From: Lachnospiraceae bacterium
GTDB taxonomy: Bacteria > Bacillota > Clostridia > Lachnospirales > Lachnospiraceae
Assembly (NCBI GenBank): GCA_019423745.1
Contig: JAHZAV010000029.1
Span: 1 to 28,601, forward strand
DNA length: 28,601 nucleotides
Reading direction: 5' to 3'
The position numbers and the translations under genes were made by a program. The notes beneath the pieces are model-generated. The model had not been told where the DNA came from and did no database searches. It saw only the letters and a list, made by a program, of their open reading frames with translations. Of the stretch, positions 7,090-14,755 are shown in pieces (position 1 is the first letter of the stretch; each line of letters starts with the position of its first letter).

Positions 7090-9432
7090 ATGTACTGGAA
7101 AGAAGCCTATAAAACTCGTACCAAACCTTTCTATGAAGGATACGACACCATTTATAACAATGAACCACGTTTAGATTTTTCACAACTTCTGGATCATATG
7201 GAAGCCTTTACCCGTACCTACTGTGAATGTAAAGATGATCACCCTGCGATCCGTGAAGCAAAATGTCTGGATGCACAATTTCCCCAGATACTTCTGAATA
7301 TTATGCCCAATGATCTTTTCTGCGGCCGGGCAGATATCTTTCCTCTGGGTATGAATGCCCAATATATCAACAGTGAGTGGGGATTTGCCATGAACTTTGA
7401 CTGGTTTGAAAAAATGCTTAACGATCCCTCTGTCTCTGCCACAGATAAAAACCGTCTGGCCGCACTCCTGGATTTTTGGAAAAACCATACTTCAACCAAA
7501 CAATTTCTGGCAGAAATGTCGCCTTCCGATAAGGTATACCTGGTTACAGGCGGCGTTTCAGACGACACTGTCCTGGATCTCCAAAACCATCCTGTTGCTG
7601 CTACTGCACTGCAAAGAGTTGCAGGAATCTTTCTGGATTATCATAAGCTCCTATCTCTGGGACTTCCCGGCCTCTTCCATCTTGTTCAGGAAGAAAAGAA
7701 AAAACATCCAGAAAATGATCCTCATTTTTATGAAGGAATTTGTATGGCAATTAAAACGATTACAAAATCTCTGGACTGGTATGCCAATCAGGCTGCTCTC
7801 CTTGTAAAAACAGAAAGGAATCCAATAAGAAAAAGGGATTTGGAAGAAATGTGCCGTATTTGCCATAAACTTACCAACAGCAGGCCTGAAAGTTTTCGGG
7901 AGGCAATACAGCTTGTCCTTATTTACACTTTAATTGATGGTGCCCGCGAATGGGGACGTATGGATGATTATCTGGCTCCATATTATGTCAAAGATCTGGC
8001 TACCGGTGTTCTGGATGAAGAGGAAGCCATTCGTCTTCTTACCAGCTTCTGGCAGTTGATGATTGTAAAAGAACAGGTAACCGATGACCGCATTATTATA
8101 GGTGGACTTGGAAGGAAACATCCAAAGGAAGCTGATGAATTAGCTCTTGTCATTATGGAAGTATCCCGTAGAGTTCGGGATATTGTCCCCCAGCTTACTC
8201 TTCGGATGTACAATGGGATGGATACACGTTTACTGCAAAAAGCCCTGGATTGCATTGGGGAAGGTACTACTTATCCTATGCTTTATCAGGATGAAAATAT
8301 CATTCCAGGAATCATGAATGTCTTTGGAATCCATTACGAAGAGGCACTAGGGTGGATGCCTTTGGGCTGTGGAGAATTTACGATCGATCATTCTATTATT
8401 GTAAGTCCTAACTCCGTACTGAATCTGGCAAATGTCCTATGGGGCACTATAAATGGTGGATATGATTCTACCGGATGCTACCGCCTTACACCAAATAGCA
8501 CAACCCTTTCCGACTATTCTACTTTTCAGGAACTGTGGGATGCCTTTTGTAAAAATGTCGACTTTCTTACAGATATCAGTGCACGCAACCATTCCAGGGG
8601 TTATGAGATCATCGCCAGAGATCTTTCTCTAAATCTCCATAATCTCCTATATGACGGCTGCCTGGAAAATGGAAAAGGCGTCATTAGCGGCGGAACTAAA
8701 AAATGTGGAGGCAGTGATGAGATTTACGGCATTGTCACATGTTCGGATTCTCTGTATGCAATAAAGAAATGTGTTTACGAGGATAAAACCATCTCACCTC
8801 AGCGATTAATGGATGCTCTCAAAGCTAATTACCATGGCTATCCGCAAGAACGTGCACTCCTTTTAAATACAGATAAATTTGGTAATGATTTGAAAGATGT
8901 GGACAATATGATGGCAGCTGTCCACGAAATGGTTTGCCACACGATGTTGAATATTTCTGGCAAATATTATGGTTTAGATTGTTTCGGTATGGTTAACATC
9001 AACAATCGGGATAACGCCACATACGGAAGAAATACAGGGGCTACTCCAGACGGACGATATGCCGGCACTCCTTTATCCAATGCCAACAACCCGACTGCCG
9101 GTATGGATAAAAACGGGGTCACTGCTTTTATCAACTCACTCTTAAAAGCACGTAGCGATATCCATTTTGGTACGGTACAAAATATGAAATTTTCAAAAGA
9201 AACCTTCAACGATATGCGTAATACTGTCATTGAACCTTTGTTGGCCTCCTACTTTGGCCGAGGAGGTACACAGGCAATGATTAACGTCATAGGTAAAGAA
9301 GACTTAGAAAATGCCCGTCAAGAGCCGGAAAAATATAGTAATCTAATTGTACGGGTAGGCGGATTCAGCGCCAGATATGTGGAACTGGCTGAAGATGTAC
9401 AGCTGGACATCTTAAACCGCACCCTGAATTAA
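7090..9432 (+). CDS. Glycyl radical enzyme of unassigned substrate (PFL-like superfamily)
   Basis: With the start at 7090 the protein has 780 residues. I chose this ATG because AAAGGAGG precedes it at ideal spacing; an in-frame ATG at 7051 lacks a ribosome site and lies right against the operator. The active-site loop is PLGCGEFTI with thiyl Cys427 and Glu429, the Cys-x-Glu arrangement of diol dehydratase and decarboxylase glycyl radical enzymes rather than the Cys-Cys pair of pyruvate formate-lyase. The C-terminal radical loop is RVGGFSA with Gly758 as radical site. The residue between Cys and Glu is Gly, not the common Val. Gly758 would be activated by the radical-SAM protein encoded next. 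Linkage to a LacI regulator and an alcohol dehydrogenase suggests C-O elimination from a sugar or polyol. The exact substrate is unknown. Confidence 0.9.
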   Translation: MYWKEAYKTRTKPFYEGYDTIYNNEPRLDFSQLLDHMEAFTRTYCECKDDHPAIREAKCLDAQFPQILLNIMPNDLFCGRADIFPLGMNAQYINSEWGFAMNFDWFEKMLNDPSVSATDKNRLAALLDFWKNHTSTKQFLAEMSPSDKVYLVTGGVSDDTVLDLQNHPVAATALQRVAGIFLDYHKLLSLGLPGLFHLVQEEKKKHPENDPHFYEGICMAIKTITKSLDWYANQAALLVKTERNPIRKRDLEEMCRICHKLTNSRPESFREAIQLVLIYTLIDGAREWGRMDDYLAPYYVKDLATGVLDEEEAIRLLTSFWQLMIVKEQVTDDRIIIGGLGRKHPKEADELALVIMEVSRRVRDIVPQLTLRMYNGMDTRLLQKALDCIGEGTTYPMLYQDENIIPGIMNVFGIHYEEALGWMPLGCGEFTIDHSIIVSPNSVLNLANVLWGTINGGYDSTGCYRLTPNSTTLSDYSTFQELWDAFCKNVDFLTDISARNHSRGYEIIARDLSLNLHNLLYDGCLENGKGVISGGTKKCGGSDEIYGIVTCSDSLYAIKKCVYEDKTISPQRLMDALKANYHGYPQERALLLNTDKFGNDLKDVDNMMAAVHEMVCHTMLNISGKYYGLDCFGMVNINNRDNATYGRNTGATPDGRYAGTPLSNANNPTAGMDKNGVTAFINSLLKARSDIHFGTVQNMKFSKETFNDMRNTVIEPLLASYFGRGGTQAMINVIGKEDLENARQEPEKYSNLIVRVGGFSARYVELAEDVQLDILNRTLN

Positions 9433-9444
9433 AAGGAGATACTT

Positions 9445-10362
9445 ATGGCAAAATTAATGTTATTTGACCTTCAGCGATTTGCCTTACATGATGGTCCCGG
9501 AATCCGCACTACAGTCTTTTTAAAAGGCTGCCCCCTTAGATGCAGCTGGTGTCACAATCCAGAATCACAGCACCCTTTTCCACAGTTACGTTTTTTAGAA
9601 AAAAAATGTACCAGCTGCGGTCAATGTGAGCGCATCTGCAAACAAAACGTCCATCACCTGTATCTGCAAAACGGGCACATGACTCATGAAGTCCATTTTG
9701 ATCAGTGTGTTCTTTGTAACGACTGTGTCAGTTCCTGTTATGCGGGGGCATTAACATTTTATGGCTATGAAATGGAAACAGAACAAATTCTTCAAACTGT
9801 CATGCAGGATCAGGATTTCTATACAAGAAGCGGTGGAGGTTTGACTGTCAGTGGCGGAGAGCCCCTGTCACAACCAGAAGGACTTTTAGAACTTTTAAAA
9901 GAAGCAAAAAAACTGGGATTACATACTTGTGTGGATACTTCCGGACAAGCTTCTTCCCAAAATTATCTCCGGATTCTGCCCTATGTAGACCTTTTTCTTT
10001 TTGATTATAAAATGACAGATCCAGAAATGCATATAAAGTATACTGGTGTCGATAACACTCTTATTTTAAAAAATCTGGATCTGCTTTGCCAAAACAATGG
10101 ACAGATTTACTTACGTTGCCCAATTATTCCGGGGATCAATGATAACGAAAAACATTATATCGGTATTTCCGATCTTTCCCGTAAATATTCGGCAATCCAA
10201 CAAGTCAATCTAATGATGTATCACAATATGGGAAAAGGAAAAGCCAAACAAATTGGGAAATCCTATTCCCTTGCAGAAACAGAATCCATTTCTAAATCAG
10301 AAAAAGAACGGATTTATAGACAGGTAAAGGCATCAGGCTGCCTTCACTTAATAGAAAGTTAA
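9445..10362 (+). CDS. Glycyl radical enzyme activase (radical SAM)
   Basis: The 305-residue protein begins with the activase signature HDGPGIRTTVFLKGCPLRCSWC; the CxxxCxxC cysteines bind the radical-SAM [4Fe-4S] cluster. A ferredoxin-like insert with two CxxCxxCxxxC sets (CTSCGQCERIC and CVLCNDCVSSC) follows, as in activases of diol-dehydratase-type glycyl radical enzymes but not in the short PflA of pyruvate formate-lyase. SGGEPLSQ is the SAM-binding GGE motif. It uses S-adenosylmethionine to abstract a hydrogen from Gly758 of the enzyme encoded 12 bp upstream. AAAGGAGAT precedes the start. Confidence 0.95.
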   Translation: MAKLMLFDLQRFALHDGPGIRTTVFLKGCPLRCSWCHNPESQHPFPQLRFLEKKCTSCGQCERICKQNVHHLYLQNGHMTHEVHFDQCVLCNDCVSSCYAGALTFYGYEMETEQILQTVMQDQDFYTRSGGGLTVSGGEPLSQPEGLLELLKEAKKLGLHTCVDTSGQASSQNYLRILPYVDLFLFDYKMTDPEMHIKYTGVDNTLILKNLDLLCQNNGQIYLRCPIIPGINDNEKHYIGISDLSRKYSAIQQVNLMMYHNMGKGKAKQIGKSYSLAETESISKSEKERIYRQVKASGCLHLIES

Positions 10363-10396
10363 AAGAAAAATGAATTTGCTATGAAAGGAGTTTATT

Positions 10397-11422
10397 ATGA
10401 AAGCAGCAGTATTTTATAAACCAGGGGATATACGTATTGAAGACCAGGCAGTTCCTTCTTTAGAAGCAGATGAAGTTCTGATCAAAGTCATGGCTGCCGG
10501 TATATGTGGAACTGATATGCATATTTATGCCGGGGCAAAAGGAGCTTCTGAATGTTATCCTCCTGTAATTCTCGGTCATGAAATTTCAGGTGTTGTAGAA
10601 GCAATCGGCAAACATGTTGACAATACAAAAATTGGTGATCATGTAACTGTTGATCCCAGTATTATGTGCGGTAAATGTTTTGCATGCCGCTGTGGAAAAC
10701 CTCATTTCTGTGTGGACTACTCTGCTACCGGAGTCACTTATAATGGCGGCTTTGCTCAATACTGCAAAGTAAAGGAAAAACAGATCTTTCATCTGTCCCC
10801 TGATGTTCCCTTTGAAGAGGGTGCCATGTGCGAACCTCTCGGTTGCTGTCTGCACGGCATTGACCGGGCAAACATAAAAACCGGTGACACTGTCCTTATC
10901 ATCGGTGGGGGAACCATAGGCTTGATCATGCTCCAACTTTCCCGTCTAGCAGGAGCTTCCAGAATTCTTGTATCAGAACCTGTGCAAAAAAAGCGTGAAA
11001 AAGCACTGGAACTTGGTGCTGACTTCGTCATAGATCCAACTACCGAAACGCCCTGGCAAATTGCAGAAGCAAATAACATAAAAGAAATTAATGTAGTGAT
11101 CGAATGTGTAGGGCGAAAGGAAACCATGATGGATGCTTTCCGTTATTCCAGCCCTTCCAGCCATATTCTCCTCTTCGGCCTGACTCCCCCGGATCTGGAA
11201 ATCCCAGTAAAACCGTACGAAATTTTCCAGAAAGAACTTACCATCACTGCGTCTTACGTAAATCCATATACACACGGGCGTGCCGCAGAATTGATTAATT
11301 CTCGAAAACTCCGTTTAGGTGAATTGATCTCGGATCGTTTTGGCCTCGACAACATTCATCAGGCATTCGAATTAAAAGGACAAAACGGAAAAATGATCAT
11401 CTTACCTAATGATTCGATTTAA
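10397..11422 (+). CDS. Zinc-dependent medium-chain alcohol/polyol dehydrogenase
   Basis: The 341-residue enzyme is of the MDR family (threonine/sorbitol/butanediol dehydrogenase type). Catalytic zinc ligands are visible in AGICGTDMHIY and GHEISGVVE, and the structural zinc site is the four-cysteine lobe CGKCFACRCGKPHFC. The nucleotide-binding glycine motif is IGGGTIGLIML, followed by an acidic residue (VSEP), which favours NAD over NADP. AAAGGAG lies before the start, 34 bp after the activase, so it is the third cassette gene. It plausibly reduces the carbonyl product made by the glycyl radical enzyme or oxidises a polyol to supply its substrate; the sequence does not decide which. Confidence 0.9.
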   Translation: MKAAVFYKPGDIRIEDQAVPSLEADEVLIKVMAAGICGTDMHIYAGAKGASECYPPVILGHEISGVVEAIGKHVDNTKIGDHVTVDPSIMCGKCFACRCGKPHFCVDYSATGVTYNGGFAQYCKVKEKQIFHLSPDVPFEEGAMCEPLGCCLHGIDRANIKTGDTVLIIGGGTIGLIMLQLSRLAGASRILVSEPVQKKREKALELGADFVIDPTTETPWQIAEANNIKEINVVIECVGRKETMMDAFRYSSPSSHILLFGLTPPDLEIPVKPYEIFQKELTITASYVNPYTHGRAAELINSRKLRLGELISDRFGLDNIHQAFELKGQNGKMIILPNDSI

Positions 11423-11437
11423 AGCCTTCCATTTTAT

Positions 11438-11486
11438 TTATAAGGCAGTCGGCGGTCAAATAACAATACATCTGGCTGCCTTATAA
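11438..11486 (+). terminator. Probable terminator after the glycyl-radical cassette
   Basis: TTATAAGGCAG (11438-11448) and CTGCCTTATAA (11476-11486) form a perfect 11-bp stem with a 27-nt loop, followed by CCTTGTTTTG. The loop is large and the T tract interrupted, so efficiency is uncertain. It lies between the convergent cassette and the anti-sigma gene. Confidence 0.5.
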
Positions 11487-11506
11487 CCTTGTTTTGCCAT
11501 CTATCA

Positions 11507-12259
11507 TTAATGAGATGACTTACCATATCTTTGACCCTTTTCCTGTCCATTACCATGCCTTTTTCCATGCCCTTCCGTATTTGAAACGTCCGCAGACTGC
11601 TCCTCAATCATATCTTTGATTTCACGCATGGTAAGATCACGCACATCATCTATTGTAATTTCTGGATTTATTTCATGCAATTCAAGATATGCCCGATATT
11701 TTCCAAAAGATATTCCAGCTGAATGTGCTTTCTTTACTTCATCCTGGTCTGCCAGGCAGTAAATATTTTCCATATCTATACCTGTTTCATCAGAAATGCA
11801 CTCTCGCATTTTCTCCGCCCTTTTCTCGAAGCCACTTGTCACCGTAATCTCTAAAAGTTCATCTGAAGCAATACAGGATTTTATTTGCTCATTATCCAAT
11901 ATACGATTCACTGCATCTGCATAATTCGAATGATCGACAGACACCTCATTTGCAAGTGCAACGCCATCATCATTATAGCCTTTTACACCAATTACTTTAC
12001 CATATATATTAACTTGCAATTCAACTGATGGATTAACATCAATGCTAACCGCCGCTACTGGTGTGGTATAAGAAAAAAATCCTCCAATTACCAGTACAAA
12101 TGTCAGCGCGCAGACTACGGCTGCGGCAAATCGGTGTCCCCTTCTTCGTCGTGTATTTCCAAAGGCTTCCATACGGTAATAAAGTGCAGTTTTTGTTTTT
12201 TCTTTCAAAGAATCGTCAGCATGAATCTGTTCCAACGCCGCTTTAACCTTGTTATCCAT
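11507..12259 (-). CDS. Membrane anti-sigma factor with RsgI-like extracytoplasmic domain
   Basis: The protein has about 250 residues: a cytoplasmic N-terminal helical region, one membrane span (about 44-64), then an extracytoplasmic domain opening with SIDVNPSVELQVN. That segment matches the domain after the membrane span in RsgI-type anti-sigma factors, where cleavage at the Asn-Pro bond (here N76-P77) is linked to regulated intramembrane proteolysis. The C-terminus is a Gly/His/Lys-rich tail. I chose the start at 12259, where GGAGG is 8 nt away; the in-frame ATG at 12265 is only 2 nt from it. The gene overlaps the sigma-factor stop codon, a typical sigma/anti-sigma coupling. The signal that relieves inhibition is unknown. 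Confidence 0.82.
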   Translation of the reverse strand: MDNKVKAALEQIHADDSLKEKTKTALYYRMEAFGNTRRRRGHRFAAAVVCALTFVLVIGGFFSYTTPVAAVSIDVNPSVELQVNIYGKVIGVKGYNDDGVALANEVSVDHSNYADAVNRILDNEQIKSCIASDELLEITVTSGFEKRAEKMRECISDETGIDMENIYCLADQDEVKKAHSAGISFGKYRAYLELHEINPEITIDDVRDLTMREIKDMIEEQSADVSNTEGHGKRHGNGQEKGQRYGKSSH

Positions 12260-12734
12260 TTTCATAGCCTCCCAACTTTTCTTTCAGCTTATCTCTGCTC
12301 CGTGCCAGAAGTGTATATACTGTATTGACATTCTTTCCAAGCATTTCACTGATTTCCACTGCTGAATATCCTTCATAATAATATAGGTATACTACATCTT
12401 TATACTTCTGCGGTAAAGCTAAAACCGCCTCCAATACATCTTTATAATCCTCTTTTTGCTCCTCTGAAAGAGAAACAACATCTTCAAGTGATATCGTTTT
12501 CCTCCGAAAAATGCTTTTCATAAAATCCTTACATTGATTAATCGTTACTCGGATCATCCACGCCTTTTCATGTTCCTTACTTTCAAACAAAATAGAGCTA
12601 AGAGCATATTTCAAAAAGACCTCCTGAAATATATCCTCAGTATCAGAACTATTTTTCAGATACAATACACAAATTCTCTTTACGGTATCCGCATATAGAT
12701 CAATGGCCTGATTTACTTCCTGTTCACTCCGCAT
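12252..12734 (-). CDS. ECF-type RNA polymerase sigma factor
   Basis: This 160-residue sigma-70 family protein contains only regions 2 and 4, as in ECF sigma factors. Region 2 includes NSSDTEDIFQEVFLKYA; region 4 includes VVYLYYYEGYSAVEISEMLGKNVNTVYTLLARSRDKLKEKL with its helix-turn-helix. Start ATG follows GGAGAG. The 3' end overlaps the anti-sigma gene by a few bases, so both are translated from one message. Target promoters are not evident in the window. The upstream 169-bp gap (12735-12903) has no ORF; a weak candidate promoter (TTGAAT-16-TAGATG on the minus strand) was noted there. Confidence 0.92.
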   Translation of the reverse strand: MRSEQEVNQAIDLYADTVKRICVLYLKNSSDTEDIFQEVFLKYALSSILFESKEHEKAWMIRVTINQCKDFMKSIFRRKTISLEDVVSLSEEQKEDYKDVLEAVLALPQKYKDVVYLYYYEGYSAVEISEMLGKNVNTVYTLLARSRDKLKEKLGGYENG

Positions 12735-12903
12735 AGTTCTCTCCTAACTGGTCTCCCTAAAACATCCAACCAAATTTTTGATTTCATACAAATCTCCGCC
12801 CATCTAATGTTTTTATTTGCAAATTCAATATTAATACGATGCTGACGTTCAAATCCTTTCATTTTTCAGGAAAATTTTTAACCCCTATCTATTCATTCTA
12901 CAT

Positions 12904-14193
12904 TTATAAATTCATATGTTTCAACTTCATCATATCTGTAATTATTGTAATAGCGGACTCCTCTCCAATAGAAGAATCCAATGTTAAGTCATAATTATGG
13001 GCATGTCCCCATATACGATGCGTATAATAAGCGTAATTATCAGAACGACGTCTATCCATTTTATGAATCTTTCGAAGTGCCTCTTCTTCTGTGAGGTTCT
13101 CTAATTTCATAATTCGTTTTTTACGTACTGATTCAGGAGCATGCAAAAAAACTTTTAATGTATTTGGTCGATTACGAAGTACATAATCTGCACAGCGACC
13201 GATAATAACACAACGTCCTTTTGCTGCAAGGTCGCGAATCACTTTTCCCTCTGATTCAAAAATCTCATCTCGCGGAGATTCCTTACTGTCAGAATATATG
13301 TACATCTGATTCATCAGATCATACAAAAAACTATTGCTCATATTTTCTTCTTTATTCTTAATAAATTCCGGATCATATCCCGTAGTCCCTGCTGCCATCT
13401 GGATAATTTCATTATCATAAAAAAGATATCCCAGCTTCTTGGCAAGGGCTTTGCCAATATCATGCCCTCCACTTCCAAACTGGCGACCAATAACAATAAC
13501 CGGGAGCTCTGCTGCATCGTCTTCTTCCCCGTCGCCGCTTTCGACTTGTTTCTGAGATTTTTCAAACAACCGTATTTCCAGAAACGATAACTTTCTTCCG
13601 AACAAACGGGCAATAAAACCTACAAGAAGAGCCGCTATAATTGTGCCCTCTCTGACTCCATCCAAACGATGGGCAAATACAAAAGAAAGGATTGCCGCTA
13701 TAACTGTAAGAGATACATCAAAGGCTACCTTTGTCGTTCCAAACTCTGTTTTCCATGTAGCAGATACAGCACGGACAAAAGATTCTCCCGGAAGCATAGC
13801 CACATTGGCAAGCACTTCTGTATATACACCGAATCCCAGAATCAAGCACCCAATAAGAAGATACATAATGCAGGAGATATAGTTATTGGGTTCCACAAAG
13901 AAGAGCATCACCATCGTCAGATCAATAAAGTACCCAAACAAAATAGAAATAGGAATCTGAAGCAGGTGCTCCGCCTTAAAATTCCGGCGCAGAATCAGGA
14001 GCTGCAACAAAATAAGCAACAAACTAAATGCAATCGTAAACTGTCCCAAAGTAAACGGAAAATTTAAGCTTAGAACATATGGAATTGAAGAAATTGGTGA
14101 CGTACCCAGATTGGCCTTCGTAATCAAACTGACGCCTAATGAATTAATAAATAGTCCGATCAAAAATATAATGTAACGCTTTAGCTTTTCCAT
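12904..14193 (-). CDS. Fusion: YczE/YitT-like membrane domain + cytidylate-kinase-like domain
   Basis: In this 429-residue protein, residues 1 to about 215 are hydrophobic with several membrane spans and the YczE-like pattern (LITKANLGTSPISSIPYVLS, later AMLPGESFVRAVSA). After a short acidic linker, residues about 228-429 form a cytidylate-kinase-like P-loop domain with IGRQFGSGGHDIGKALAKKLG (glycines 240, 242 and 243, Lys248), then GRCADYVLRN and a Tyr/Arg-rich segment RRSDNYAYYTHRIWGH. Whether it phosphorylates CMP is not known, since this subfamily is distinct from housekeeping Cmk. Translation is coupled to marR: the junction reads TAATATG, with the GGAAAGGAAG ribosome site inside the marR tail. 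The coupling suggests the MarR regulator controls this gene. Confidence 0.85.
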   Translation of the reverse strand: MEKLKRYIIFLIGLFINSLGVSLITKANLGTSPISSIPYVLSLNFPFTLGQFTIAFSLLLILLQLLILRRNFKAEHLLQIPISILFGYFIDLTMVMLFFVEPNNYISCIMYLLIGCLILGFGVYTEVLANVAMLPGESFVRAVSATWKTEFGTTKVAFDVSLTVIAAILSFVFAHRLDGVREGTIIAALLVGFIARLFGRKLSFLEIRLFEKSQKQVESGDGEEDDAAELPVIVIGRQFGSGGHDIGKALAKKLGYLFYDNEIIQMAAGTTGYDPEFIKNKEENMSNSFLYDLMNQMYIYSDSKESPRDEIFESEGKVIRDLAAKGRCVIIGRCADYVLRNRPNTLKVFLHAPESVRKKRIMKLENLTEEEALRKIHKMDRRRSDNYAYYTHRIWGHAHNYDLTLDSSIGEESAITIITDMMKLKHMNL

Positions 14194-14194
14194 A

Positions 14195-14623
14195 TTATGC
14201 TTCCTTTCCTATAATTGTATTGTTATAAATTTTTATAAAAAGTTCCATAAGTATTGTACGTTCTTCATCAGAAAGTCCGTAAAAGGCTTTCTCCTCCAGT
14301 TCCTTAAAGGCATTAGCGACAGCATCGGCCTGTTTTTTCCCTTTTTCCGTCATAAAAACATAAGAACTTCTCCGGTTGCCATTCAACATACACCTTTCAA
14401 CCAAGCCATTCTCTTCCATGCGATTTAATAAAGTAGTAAGTGTCCCGGGTTCAATGTGACATCCGTGCGCAATGTCTTTTTGTCCTGCACCATCATGAGT
14501 CCGTAAATAGTCCAGAATTTTCGGCTGTCCGATCGTCAGCCCCAATCCTTTCAGCTTTATAAGAATCTCCTTTTGGAATATAGAATGTTCTGCCATAATA
14601 AGATAGTGGAATGAAAAATCCAT
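14195..14623 (-). CDS. MarR-family transcriptional regulator
   Basis: This 142-residue winged-helix protein has the MarR/SlyA layout: an N-terminal dimerisation helix, HTH segment LTIGQPKILDYLRTHDGAGQ, recognition region GTLTTLLNRMEENGLVER, wing NRRSSYVFMTEKGKK, and a C-terminal dimer helix. Start ATG follows GGAGAG. The gene is the first of a two-gene unit with the membrane/kinase fusion. A perfect 39-bp inverted repeat directly downstream of its promoter almost certainly holds its operators. The ligand cannot be inferred. Confidence 0.92.
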   Translation of the reverse strand: MDFSFHYLIMAEHSIFQKEILIKLKGLGLTIGQPKILDYLRTHDGAGQKDIAHGCHIEPGTLTTLLNRMEENGLVERCMLNGNRRSSYVFMTEKGKKQADAVANAFKELEEKAFYGLSDEERTILMELFIKIYNNTIIGKEA

Positions 14624-14660
14624 GTACTGTTCTCTCCTTTCTCAGCCTGTACAACACAAA

Positions 14661-14699
14661 AAATAATTTGAATTCAAATTGTTTGAATTCAAATTATTT
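14661..14699. promoter_or_regulatory. 39-bp perfect palindrome with two MarR-type operators
   Basis: An 18-bp arm, AAATAATTTGAATTCAAA (14661-14678), a 3-bp spacer TTG, and its exact reverse complement (14682-14699). Nested within are two copies of the 12-bp palindrome TTTGAATTCAAA (14667-14678 and 14682-14693), centres 15 bp apart. It lies between the promoter and start codon of the MarR gene, so two MarR dimers probably bind side by side. Confidence 0.85.
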
Positions 14700-14708
14700 C
14701 CGATATCT

Positions 14709-14738
14709 ATCATATATTATTTTCAAAAAAAATGTCAA
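14709..14738 (-). promoter_or_regulatory. Promoter of the MarR / membrane-kinase unit
   Basis: On the minus strand TTGACA (14733-14738) and TATGAT (14709-14714) have an 18-bp T-rich spacer. Predicted transcription start near 14701 abuts the palindrome. Confidence 0.75.
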
Positions 14739-14755
14739 GCAAAAAATATTCCTCT

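Noticed and set aside
7090..9432. Pyruvate formate-lyase
   Set aside because: The active site has a single Cys followed by x-Glu (GCGE) rather than the adjacent Cys-Cys pair, and the activase has the ferredoxin insert that PflA lacks.
13669..14067. A 132-codon plus-strand open frame
   Set aside because: It is antisense to the membrane/kinase fusion, with no ribosome site and no recognisable domain.
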